A DNA stretch of 21,389 bases from DATKHR01 sp035939575 (GTDB taxonomy: Bacteria; Acidobacteriota; Vicinamibacteria; Vicinamibacterales; CAVVIG01), in assembly GCA_035939575.1 (NCBI GenBank), contig DASZFS010000065.1, positions 1 through 21,389 on the forward strand. The letters are read 5' to 3'. A program made the translations under genes and the position numbers. Shown piece by piece: positions 7,551 through 14,456 of the stretch. How positions within the stretch are numbered: position 1 is the first letter of the stretch; each line of letters starts with the position of its first letter. A model generated the notes under the pieces. The model was not told the origin of the DNA, did not search any database, and was given only the letters and a program-made list of their open reading frames with translations.

Positions 7551-7589
7551 CGTCGCGTGCAGTTGCCTCGCCCCCAAAGCGATGAGAAG
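7535..7589 (+). repeat. Solo arm of the dispersed inverted-repeat element
   Basis: Begins GGGCCTGAAGACTCATCGTC and continues through GTGCAGTTGCCTCGCCCC into CAAAGCG. It matches the left arm type (ending TTGCCTCGCC) of the two full elements, with a C inserted near the outer end and a CG for GG change. It ends where the full element at 7590 begins, so it looks like a truncated older copy. It contains the start codon of the M64 peptidase (minus strand, 7548-7550). Confidence 0.75.
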
Positions 7590-7712
7590 GGGCTGAAGAC
7601 TCATGGCCGCGTGCAGTTGCCTCGCCTCAAGATCAAGATTAGCAAGGGCCCAAAAAAGGGCGTCAGCAATCGAAGGCGTAGGCAACTGCACGCGACCATG
7701 AGTCTTCAGCCC
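7590..7712 (+). repeat. Full 123-bp inverted-repeat element, copy 1
   Basis: The left arm 7590-7626 (GGGCTGAAGACTCATGGCCG then CGTGCAGTTGCCTCGCC) pairs with the right arm 7675-7712. There is one substitution and a one-base bulge (TCGCC against TACGCC). The inner part holds AAGATCAAGATT, CAAGGG and a small CCC-A6-GGG hairpin. The same arm asymmetry and AAGATCAAGATT core recur in copy 2 on the other strand, so this is a defined unit and not a chance palindrome. No clear target-site duplication was found. The right arm contains the permease stop codon. Confidence 0.85.
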
Positions 7713-9133
7713 AACTCGGAGTCTTCATACCGCCGCCTCCCCACCGCGTAGACCGCCGCGCCGATGCCCACGAGCGCGAGCGACGACCCGACGACCTTGA
7801 CCACCGCCAGCATCTTGTTCGGTTCCTCGTCCGCGGGCACGCACGCGAGCACGATGGACGCCGCGGTCACGAGGAACCCCAGCGCGGCCAGCGCCGTGGC
7901 CGCTCGACGGCCGCCTGGCACGCGCATCACCTCCGGGCCTGCGGGCTCGCGCTGCAGGACGATCATCGCGGCAAACATGAAGAGAAACGGAATGAAATAC
8001 GCGATGATCCCCATGCTCACCAGAGCGTCGTACGCCCCGTGCACCGACGTCCCTGCCTGGCCGAGGAACACGAACACGGCAGCAATCGCGGCCTGAACCA
8101 ACAGCGCCACGTACGGCGTCCGCCATTTGGGATGTAGACGACCGAACGCTTCCGGCAGGAACCGGTCGAGGCCGGCGACGAACGGCAGCCGCGCCGTAGC
8201 GGCAAACCATCCACCCACGCCGCCCACGGCGTTGAGGGTCACGAAGGCGGCCGCGATCGGCGCAAGCCAGCCCACGCCGACGCGGGTGGACATCGCCTGA
8301 ATGGCCTGCGAGATGCCCTGGAGCCCGGTGATCTGCTGCCGGGGCAGCGCCAGCAGCACGCTGAACGTCCCGACCAGGTAGAGAACCGTCATCACGGCGC
8401 CGGCCGCCAGCACGGCCCTCGGCACCGTCCACCGGGCGTCAAGGATTTCCTCGCCCATCGTGGACGCGCTTTCGACGCCGCCAAACGCAAACGCGATAGT
8501 GGACCAGAAGATCACGTCCTTCAGGCCAGTGCTCGGCACGAACGCCGCTGCGGGCATCGGCGTCGCCGATCCAAATCGATTCCAGGAGATGAACCCGAGC
8601 ACGATGAGCGCCGTTGCTGGAATCCAACTGGCCACCGCGCCGAGATTGTTGAGCCACTTGCCGATGTTCAACCCCACGACGTTCAGTGTCACGGCTACCG
8701 CGAGGCCGGTCATCGAGACGACGATGAAGTACGTGCGGTCGGCGGCCAGCGTCTGCCACGAGGGCCCGCCCACAAAGAGCGCATTCGCTGCGGCGAAGTA
8801 CAGCAGGCCGGGGAAGTACGGAAGATTCGAGCCCCAGTACGTCCAGCCGGTCATGAACGCCGCAAACGGTCCGAACGCGCGTTTGCTCCACACGTAGATG
8901 CCGCCCTCGTCCGGATAGCGGGAGGACAGCTCGAGGACCGTGAACACGAGGGGGACGAAGAGCCCGAGCGCGGCGATGATCCAGATGACCAGCGCGCTCG
9001 GTCCAGCGGCGCCGGCCGTCGCGATCCACCGCAGGCTGAAGCCGGTGACCAGGTAGAAGAGGAACAGATCCCTGAATGTCAGGACGCGCCGAAGAACGAC
9101 CCCGGCAGGCTCGTGGGGCTCAGGGGCGTCCAT
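7706..9133 (-). CDS. APC superfamily amino acid permease
   Basis: A 475-residue integral membrane protein with about twelve hydrophobic helices. The early part holds the APC signature: helix 2 ending in Glu-Leu-Ser-Ser-Arg-Tyr-Pro, then Gly-Gly-Ile-Tyr-Val-Trp and Gly-Trp-Thr-Tyr-Trp. It is expected to import an amino acid or related amine by proton or exchange coupling; the substrate is unknown. The ATG at 9133 overlaps the end of the amidohydrolase gene by 14 bases, implying translational coupling; an ATG at 9148 is an alternative. The stop TGA (7706-7708) lies in the outer end of a repeat element, and the tail after the last helix is only some ten residues, so the original C-terminus may have been replaced. 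Confidence 0.9.
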   Translation of the reverse strand: MDAPEPHEPAGVVLRRVLTFRDLFLFYLVTGFSLRWIATAGAAGPSALVIWIIAALGLFVPLVFTVLELSSRYPDEGGIYVWSKRAFGPFAAFMTGWTYWGSNLPYFPGLLYFAAANALFVGGPSWQTLAADRTYFIVVSMTGLAVAVTLNVVGLNIGKWLNNLGAVASWIPATALIVLGFISWNRFGSATPMPAAAFVPSTGLKDVIFWSTIAFAFGGVESASTMGEEILDARWTVPRAVLAAGAVMTVLYLVGTFSVLLALPRQQITGLQGISQAIQAMSTRVGVGWLAPIAAAFVTLNAVGGVGGWFAATARLPFVAGLDRFLPEAFGRLHPKWRTPYVALLVQAAIAAVFVFLGQAGTSVHGAYDALVSMGIIAYFIPFLFMFAAMIVLQREPAGPEVMRVPGGRRAATALAALGFLVTAASIVLACVPADEEPNKMLAVVKVVGSSLALVGIGAAVYAVGRRRYEDSELG

Positions 9134-10454
9134 ACAGGCCTGCCGCATTGTCGTGGAGGTAGCCCTGCGCGATGGCCAACGCCTGCGACTCCGAGATCTC
9201 GCGCGCCGACACCATCTCCGCGAGCGCGGCGGCGGATGCAACCCGCGCGTTGTGGACGCCGAACCAGTACAGCTCCTCCGCCCCTATCCGCTCGTCGATC
9301 GGAAACGCGTCCGAACCATACGTCACCTTGTCCGGAAACAGCTCGAACCACCGCCGCAAGACGTCCTTGAACTCGTTGGGGTAGAGCACGAAGCTGCCGG
9401 TCGCCGACGAGTCGATAAACACGTTCTTCATGGACGTCATGAACGCCGCCGCCCGGTCGAAAGGATCACCGCCGTGAATCAAGACGAAGGTCGTCGACAC
9501 ATACCTCGGATCGCGGAGCACGGGTTCGAGATTGAGCACGCTCGCGCCCGCCACGCTGAAGTAGTCACCGGCGCCGGCCGCGCTGTGGAGATGTACGGGC
9601 AAGCGCAGGCGCCCGGCTTCCGACACGACGTGGCGAAAGACGACGTCCTGGAACGTTTTGTACTCGGCAGCCGAAGGTACGCCGCCCGCGCGATACCTGT
9701 CGTACACGGCCGCCGCGGCCGCGGGCGGCGGGTCGTCGAACACAAACGATCGGAAGTACGCGACCTCGAACTTCGCAGCGATCGCCCCCCGACGCCGGTG
9801 ATCTTCGAGAACGCGCGTGACGAACGCGAGGTAGTCGGCAAAGCCAGCAGGCGGTGTGGTGATGCCTGCCTGTTGCTGGAACCTCCGGAGCAGCTTCGTC
9901 TGGTTCGGCATGAACGCCGCCTGGTCTGCGTTTCTCGCGGCGAGGCCGGTATTGTCGAACGGAAACAGGACCGGATCGACGTAGAACACCCAGCGGAAGC
10001 GTGCCGGATCGAGATAGTCCGGCATCGTGATCCGGTTGGCCACCGACGTTGCGACGCCGAGCTTGTCCAGGATCGCGTTGAAGTAGGCGGGGCCTGGCCG
10101 CTCGCGCCTCAGCGTGGTCTTCCTGTCGGCCAGCCATTTCCCATGCGCGCCGTTCAGGTCCGCGAACGGAAACGCGAACAGCGCACGCGCGGCCGCGACC
10201 CAGTCCGGATTGCTCTCGCGCAACCGCAGGGGCGTGGCGCCCGGCGGCACGGGCGCCGGATCCACTTCGTCGTCACCGGCGAAGCCTGGATGCGCGTGAT
10301 GGTCAAAGATCTTGATCCGCGCGATCTCGGGCAGCAGGCGCTGGTAGACCGCGGATGCCTGGGGCGCGACGAGCGGGCGCGATTGCGCCGAGAGACCGAC
10401 CATGGCTGCGATGGAGAGAACGATCGCTCGGGTCCCGGCCCGCGCCCTGCCCAC
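9120..10454 (-). CDS. Secreted amidohydrolase (FluG N-domain/amidohydrolase-2 type)
   Basis: A 444-residue TIM-barrel metal hydrolase with an N-terminal signal-like segment (hydrophobic residues 10-22, Ala23-Gln). Metal-binding features of the amidohydrolase superfamily appear in order: His53-x-His55 (Asp-His-His-Ala-His-Pro), a Lys in Ala-Lys-Phe-Glu, His in Val-His-Leu-His-Ser, His in Leu-Ile-His-Gly-Gly, and the late Asp in Tyr-Gly-Ser-Asp-Ala-Phe. The Asp-His-His-Ala-His-Pro start is like the amidohydrolase domain fused to glutamine synthetase in FluG proteins, but here it stands alone. It probably hydrolyses a C-N bond in a small amino compound. GTG at 10454 is chosen because it retains the signal peptide; it follows the M28 stop by two bases. 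It overlaps the permease gene, which may import the product. Confidence 0.85.
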   Translation of the reverse strand: MGRARAGTRAIVLSIAAMVGLSAQSRPLVAPQASAVYQRLLPEIARIKIFDHHAHPGFAGDDEVDPAPVPPGATPLRLRESNPDWVAAARALFAFPFADLNGAHGKWLADRKTTLRRERPGPAYFNAILDKLGVATSVANRITMPDYLDPARFRWVFYVDPVLFPFDNTGLAARNADQAAFMPNQTKLLRRFQQQAGITTPPAGFADYLAFVTRVLEDHRRRGAIAAKFEVAYFRSFVFDDPPPAAAAAVYDRYRAGGVPSAAEYKTFQDVVFRHVVSEAGRLRLPVHLHSAAGAGDYFSVAGASVLNLEPVLRDPRYVSTTFVLIHGGDPFDRAAAFMTSMKNVFIDSSATGSFVLYPNEFKDVLRRWFELFPDKVTYGSDAFPIDERIGAEELYWFGVHNARVASAAALAEMVSAREISESQALAIAQGYLHDNAAGLYGRP

Positions 10455-10456
10455 GG

Positions 10457-12067
10457 TTATGGCCTGGGCTTGGGCAGCGGCTTGCGCGGCAGCATTTCAG
10501 CGCGCATCGCCGCGTGATAGACGAAGCTTGCCATGATGACGGACGCCTGCTTCAGGTCGTCTGGCAGCGCTTCCTCGTAGACGTCCAGGTTCGTGTGATG
10601 CGTCCGCGTCTCGTAGTTGAGCGGATCCTGGATGAACTGAAAGCCCGGCAGACCAAGGGCGTCGAACGGCATGTGATCCGTTCCGCCAGTGTTCAGCGTC
10701 GTCAGCGTCGTGGCGCCGAGGTAGTTGAACGGCCGCAGCCAGGCTTCGAAAATCGGCCTGACGGCTTCGTTGCCCTGGAGGTTGACTCCACGGATACGGC
10801 CGCTGCCGTTGTCCAGGTTGAAATACGCCGACAGCCCGGCGTGCTCAGGCTTGAGCGCGACGGTCTTCAGGTTGCCGAAGTGCTTCTCGACGTACCCGAG
10901 GGAGCCGAAATAATCCTGCTCTTCTCCTGTCCAGAGCGCCACTCGAATCGTCCGCCGCGGCTGCACGCCGATGGCCTTCAGAATCCTCATGGCCTCCATC
11001 GCGACGGCGACGCCGGCGCCGTTGTCCGTTGCGCCCGTGCCGGTATGCCACGAGTCGAGGTGACCGCCGAGCATCACGACCTGCGACTTGAGCGCCGGAT
11101 CCGTGCCCGGGATTTCCGCGACCACGTTGAATCCGTCCACGTCGTCGGCGAAGCGCGCCGCCACGCTCAGGGACATCTTGACCGGCTGTTTCTTGTCGAG
11201 CATCCGCATGATGCGGCCGTAGTGCTCGCGCGAGATCACGAAGCCCGGATATGTCGCATGCCAGACGCGATCGTAGAAGCCGCCGACTCGCACGTCTGCC
11301 GAGACCACACTCGGCTCGATGAGCGCGGTGATGCCCTCGGCGGCGAAGAACTTGAAGACCTCCGCCTGCTTGTCGAGCGCCTTGCGGAAGTCATCCTCCT
11401 CGTCCCACAGGGACTTCGGCGCGTTGTCGGAGCTGGCGGGCGCGGGATCGACCTGCCCTTCCTGCTTCTTCAGCTCCTCGTCGGTCAGACGCCTGGCTCC
11501 GGGCTGGAATCCGATGTCAAGCGGATCTGGCCGGCCGTTCATCACGATTGCGCCGCGCAGCTTGCCGCGATACTTGTCGAAGTCGTCCTTCGATTTCACA
11601 TCCACGACCACCGGTGTGCCGGCAATCGGCGCCGGGGTCGCGGGCGACCAGGCGCGCGGATAGCCGATGACCCGCATGTACTGCGGCTCGGTCATCTCGA
11701 TGGAGAAGCGCTCGAGCGTCCAGCCGCGGCCGATCGAGCCGTACGATTCGAGCGCCGCGTTGGCCAGACCCCAACGCGTCATTTCCCCGCGTGCCCATTC
11801 GGCGGCGGCGCGCAGGGTGGGGGATCCCGTCAACCGGGGGCCGTAGACATCGGCGAGCCAGCTCAGAGTCTCCATCACCGCGGATCGCTGAAAGCCTTCG
11901 ATCTTGATCTGGGCGATGACCTTCTCGTTGACCGCGTCGTTTCGCGAATCCTTTACCGCCTCGTGTGGCGCGTCCTGTGCCGCGTTCTGCGCGGAGAGGG
12001 TGACGGACGCGACGATCGCGAGGAAGGCCAGCGACCGGAGCGTGTCCGCCTTGAGTCTCGATCTCAT
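10457..12067 (-). CDS. Secreted M28 family aminopeptidase/carboxypeptidase (PGCP-like)
   Basis: A 536-residue exported di-zinc peptidase. A signal peptide covers about residues 1-26. A PA-type insert (residues about 130-300) precedes or interrupts the catalytic domain. The M28 metal and catalytic residues are all present: His336, Asp338, Asp348 (Ala-Thr-Asp-Asn-Gly-Ala-Gly), Glu382-Glu383 (Thr-Gly-Glu-Glu-Gln), Asp419 (Asn-Leu-Asp-Asn) and His465 (Gly-Gly-Thr-Asp-His). The layout resembles plasma glutamate carboxypeptidase (CPQ). It would trim peptides in the periplasm or outside. The ATG at 12067 lies 10 bp after the Nudix stop. The longer frame to 12178 overlaps Nudix and lacks a signal peptide at its start. 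Next comes the amidohydrolase two bases downstream. Confidence 0.92.
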   Translation of the reverse strand: MRSRLKADTLRSLAFLAIVASVTLSAQNAAQDAPHEAVKDSRNDAVNEKVIAQIKIEGFQRSAVMETLSWLADVYGPRLTGSPTLRAAAEWARGEMTRWGLANAALESYGSIGRGWTLERFSIEMTEPQYMRVIGYPRAWSPATPAPIAGTPVVVDVKSKDDFDKYRGKLRGAIVMNGRPDPLDIGFQPGARRLTDEELKKQEGQVDPAPASSDNAPKSLWDEEDDFRKALDKQAEVFKFFAAEGITALIEPSVVSADVRVGGFYDRVWHATYPGFVISREHYGRIMRMLDKKQPVKMSLSVAARFADDVDGFNVVAEIPGTDPALKSQVVMLGGHLDSWHTGTGATDNGAGVAVAMEAMRILKAIGVQPRRTIRVALWTGEEQDYFGSLGYVEKHFGNLKTVALKPEHAGLSAYFNLDNGSGRIRGVNLQGNEAVRPIFEAWLRPFNYLGATTLTTLNTGGTDHMPFDALGLPGFQFIQDPLNYETRTHHTNLDVYEEALPDDLKQASVIMASFVYHAAMRAEMLPRKPLPKPRP

Positions 12068-12077
12068 GCCGCGGATC

Positions 12078-12947
12078 TTATGCGTGGAACGGCTCGGCGC
12101 GCCAGCGCCGGTCGACGAAGACGAAGCGTGTCTCTGCCGGCCGCTCGCTATCAGTGGCCTCGGGGTACTGCGGGTCACCCGGCAGCAGGAGCAGTCGCCG
12201 GCCCGCTTCCTCGATCAGCTTCGGCTGACGGCGACTGATGCGGCGCGTGCGCGACCACGCCAGCGCGTCCTCGACGCTTCCGAAGCGCTCCAGCTCGCGG
12301 AGGGTCGTCCATGTCGGTGGGGGCAGGAGGATGTCACCGTCGATTGACTGCGCGATCGCGGCGTGCGGCGTCAACCACGCACCGTGGGTGGTCTCGGTCT
12401 GGTCGTGAGCCGGTGCCTGGTCCGCCGGCACGCGGGTCACGAAGAAACGCGTATCGAATTGACGCGTGTCGATGGGCGGTGTGACCCAATGCGCAAGCGG
12501 AACGAGCGCGTCGAGGGAGAGCCGCAGGCGCTCGCGCTCGAGGACGCTGCGCAGCGTGGACCGGCCGTCGTGCACGTCGTGCCGATACTCGAGAAATCGC
12601 TGGCGGGCGTCCGCGGCGGTCAGAGAAATCATCCAGCCGCCGCCGTCGCGTGCGAGCAAGACACCGGCTTCTTCGAACAGCTCGCGAGCAGCGGCCACGT
12701 GGTAGGCAACCGCATCGACTCGATCGACTTCCGGAAAGCGCTCGACCGCCGCATCGACGCCGTCGCACCAGAGCGGATCGCCGTCGCGATCAGCGGCGTC
12801 GACGCGTCCGCCGGGAAAGACGTGGGCGCCCCCCATGAACGCCGTGTCCTCGTGACGGCGAACCATGAAGACCTCAGGACCGCCGGGACCGTCTCTCAGC
12901 ACGACGACGGTCGCGGCCGGACGCGGGTTGGCTGGCACCATCGCCAT
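12078..12947 (-). CDS. NUDT19-type Nudix hydrolase
   Basis: A 289-residue Nudix protein. The Nudix box is split: Phe-Pro-Gly-Gly at residues 44-47, and Arg88-Glu89-Leu-Phe-Glu92-Glu93-Ala-Gly95 about 27 residues later than in a normal box. This insertion is a feature of the NUDT19/RP2p group, whose members hydrolyse CoA and acyl-CoA esters; that activity here is inferred. All metal-binding Glu residues of the REUXEE part are present. The ATG at 12947 is used; Met3 (12941) is an alternative. It is first of the closely spaced run Nudix, M28, amidohydrolase, permease, and a repeat element lies 25 bp upstream, between it and the methyltransferase on the same strand. Confidence 0.85.
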   Translation of the reverse strand: MAMVPANPRPAATVVVLRDGPGGPEVFMVRRHEDTAFMGGAHVFPGGRVDAADRDGDPLWCDGVDAAVERFPEVDRVDAVAYHVAAARELFEEAGVLLARDGGGWMISLTAADARQRFLEYRHDVHDGRSTLRSVLERERLRLSLDALVPLAHWVTPPIDTRQFDTRFFVTRVPADQAPAHDQTETTHGAWLTPHAAIAQSIDGDILLPPPTWTTLRELERFGSVEDALAWSRTRRISRRQPKLIEEAGRRLLLLPGDPQYPEATDSERPAETRFVFVDRRWRAEPFHA

Positions 12948-12972
12948 ATCAGCTTAGCGCCTATCCATAAAC

Positions 12973-13094
12973 GGGCCGAAGACTCATGGCCTCGTGCAGT
13001 TGCCTACGCCCTCGGTTTCTAGCGACCTGTACAACCCTTGAGAATCTTGATCTTTGGGGCGAGGCAACTGCACGCGGCCATGAGTCTTCAGCCC
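12973..13094 (-). repeat. Full 122-bp inverted-repeat element, copy 2
   Basis: Same unit as 7590-7712 in the opposite orientation. The TCGCC-type arm lies at 13094-13056 (minus strand), and the TACGCC-type arm at 12973-13010. On the minus strand the inner part reads CAAAGATCAAGATTCTCAAGGG, matching copy 1's AAGATCAAGATT-AG-CAAGGG. The arms pair with two substitutions and one bulge. It sits between two genes transcribed in the same direction. Its outer end contains the methyltransferase stop codon at 13088-13090. Confidence 0.85.
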
Positions 13095-13906
13095 CTGGAC
13101 GCGACTGGTCCGAGCGAGAGCGTCCGCCCGGTCAGCTCGCGGTGATCGAGGCCAGCCGCGCGATCCAGCTTCGCAACGATGGGCGGCAGCTCGACGCGGA
13201 ATCGCCACTCGTCCGCGCGGCCGCCGGCCGCCTCGAACGTGTCCCGCCACCTGCCCCACCAGCGGGCCACAAACCCTGCGAGCGGCTCGACGACCAGCAC
13301 GCGGTCACCCGGACTTGAACGATGGCGCGCGATGAGTCGTTCCAGGAGCGCGTCCCGTCCGGCGTCTGGGAGCTCGTTGAGAGCGAAGGCGGCCAAGTAC
13401 GACCTGCCCCCCGGAGTAGGAACAGGAATAGGAATGGGAAGAGCGGCCGAGGCAAGATCGGCCCGTTCGGTTCGCGCGGTCAAGCCGAAGTGCCGGTAGG
13501 TGAGGGCAGCCTCGCCAAGCGCCCACGTATTGCGGTCGATCCCGATCACGTGGCGGACGCCTGGGGAGAGCGTGGCCCACGCCGCGCCGCCGGCGCCGGT
13601 CCCGCACCCGAGGTCGACGATCACGGGCGGCACGGCAGCGCCGGGCGGGGCGCCGGGCAGTGCGCCGACGATGCGCTGGATCAGCATGAAGTGGAGGGGC
13701 CCATAAAACAGCGCGAAGGCGGCGCGCTTGCCGGCGCCGGAAAGGGCCGCGCCGCCTGCCAGTTTGGCGCGACGTTCGATATAGTTTGAGGACAGCGCTC
13801 GCAAGGCCCTCGACACTTCTGGGAACGTCAGGGCCGCCAAGTGCCGTTTCTCGAGGGTGTTGAGCCAGTTCTCCAGAGGGGTTCCGCCAAGGATGAGTTT
13901 ATCCAC
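13088..13906 (-). CDS. Class I SAM-dependent methyltransferase
   Basis: A 272-residue protein with a Rossmann methyltransferase core. Motif I is Val-Asp-Leu-Gly-Cys-Gly-Thr-Gly at about residue 98, followed by an acidic Gly-Ile-Asp strand end and a Phe-Ala-Leu-Asn-Glu-Leu-Pro motif. Asn-Glu-Leu and the later Val-Val-Glu-Pro-Leu strand recall Rsm22-like ribosomal methyltransferases, but this is weak evidence and the substrate is unknown. The GTG at 13906 is preferred because the longer frame (to 14125) crosses a large palindrome and the neighbouring gene's coding region. An in-frame hexanucleotide array (13413-13442) encodes a Pro-Ile-Pro-Val-Pro spacer. The stop TGA is the first triplet of a repeat arm, so the C-terminus could have been altered by insertion. 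Confidence 0.8.
   Translation of the reverse strand: MDKLILGGTPLENWLNTLEKRHLAALTFPEVSRALRALSSNYIERRAKLAGGAALSGAGKRAAFALFYGPLHFMLIQRIVGALPGAPPGAAVPPVIVDLGCGTGAGGAAWATLSPGVRHVIGIDRNTWALGEAALTYRHFGLTARTERADLASAALPIPIPVPTPGGRSYLAAFALNELPDAGRDALLERLIARHRSSPGDRVLVVEPLAGFVARWWGRWRDTFEAAGGRADEWRFRVELPPIVAKLDRAAGLDHRELTGRTLSLGPVASRG
13413..13442. repeat. Hexanucleotide tandem array inside the methyltransferase gene
   Basis: Five units on the plus strand: GGAGTA, GGAACA, GGAATA, GGAATG, GGAAGA. Read on the minus strand it encodes alternating proline with Ile, Val or Thr. Because the unit is six bases, slippage would change length without shifting frame. Confidence 0.7.
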
Positions 13907-13945
13907 TCGGTATCCGGATTGCTTGGACGACACAGTGCCGAGAGA

Positions 13946-13996
13946 GGGGCCGTACCCCTTTTTCGCCGGGCTTTTCGGCCAAAGGGGTACGGCCCC
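13946..13996. repeat. Perfect 16-bp palindrome between divergent genes
   Basis: GGGGCCGTACCCCTTT (13946-13961) and AAAGGGGTACGGCCCC (13981-13996) are perfect inverted copies around a 19-base spacer, which itself contains a GCCG/CGGC mini-stem. It lies between the divergent methyltransferase and PA2779-like starts, ending 22 bp before the latter's ATG and just before its GGAGG. Possibilities are a REP-type palindrome, a 5'-UTR hairpin or an operator; it is not at a gene end, so a terminator is unlikely. Confidence 0.75.
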
Positions 13997-14018
13997 AATT
14001 CGACTGGAGGGTCGACCG

Positions 14019-14429
14019 ATGACGACCGTTCGTGACCTCGTTGTTCTCCCGCTCGTGTTTCTCGGCATTGTCGCCGGCTCCGCGGCAGCCGGGCCGGCGC
14101 TCGCCGGCCAGGAGCACATCGTCACCCCAGGTCAGATGACGGCGGCCATGACCCGGAAGCTGGCCAGCGAGGACGCGGACCGCGCGGCCGTGCACGAGGC
14201 GCTCGCCCGGCCTGAAGTGCGCAACGTCGCCACAACCATGGGCGTCGATCTCGAACGCGTCAACGCCGCGGTCGACACGATGAGCGGCGCGAATCTCGAG
14301 CAGGCGGCGTCGACGGCCCGGCAGGTCAACCAGCAGCTCGTCGGCGGCGCATCGACGGTGGTCCTGTCCACCACCACGATCATCATCATTCTTCTCGCGG
14401 TGATCCTGATCGTCGTCATCGCCAAGTAA
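14019..14429 (+). CDS. PA2779-like (DUF6627-type) small membrane-anchored protein
   Basis: A 136-residue exported protein. It has a signal peptide (residues 1-29, ending Ala-Leu-Ala), a helical soluble part (about 35-105) and a C-terminal membrane helix made almost only of Ile, Leu, Val and Thr, ending in Lys. The middle part has the Leu-Ala-Arg-Pro-Glu-Val-Arg, then Gly-Val-Asp pattern with 'Arg-Val-Asn-Ala-Ala' typical of PA2779-like proteins, which are commonly found beside PA2778-type C39-like peptidases, as here. Gly109-Gly110 directly precedes the hydrophobic tail, resembling a C39 cleavage site. GGAGG eight bases upstream supports the ATG at 14019. The next gene starts 27 bp downstream. 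The function of the family is unknown. Confidence 0.8.
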   Translation: MTTVRDLVVLPLVFLGIVAGSAAAGPALAGQEHIVTPGQMTAAMTRKLASEDADRAAVHEALARPEVRNVATTMGVDLERVNAAVDTMSGANLEQAASTARQVNQQLVGGASTVVLSTTTIIIILLAVILIVVIAK

Positions 14430-14456
14430 GGCGAGCTTCCCGGTTCCGGACGGCCT

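Noticed and set aside
7551..7691. N-terminal 47-residue extension of the M64 peptidase frame
   Set aside because: It only translates repeat arms (twice giving Arg-Gln-Leu-His-Ala) and would place the signal peptide inside the protein.
7535..7712. CRISPR-like array, from three similar arms spaced tens of bases apart
   Set aside because: Arms alternate in orientation, spacers are unequal and partly homologous between loci, and no cas genes are present.
7449..7751. Plus-strand open frame with repeated Leu-Lys-Thr-His-Gly-Arg-Val-Gln-Leu-Pro segments
   Set aside because: The repeated residues come from the DNA repeat arms; the frame is antisense to the peptidase start and has no ribosome site or family features.
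10355..12238. 627-residue plus-strand open frame opposite the M28 peptidase
   Set aside because: Antisense shadow; no domain features, and the M28 gene has every metal ligand.
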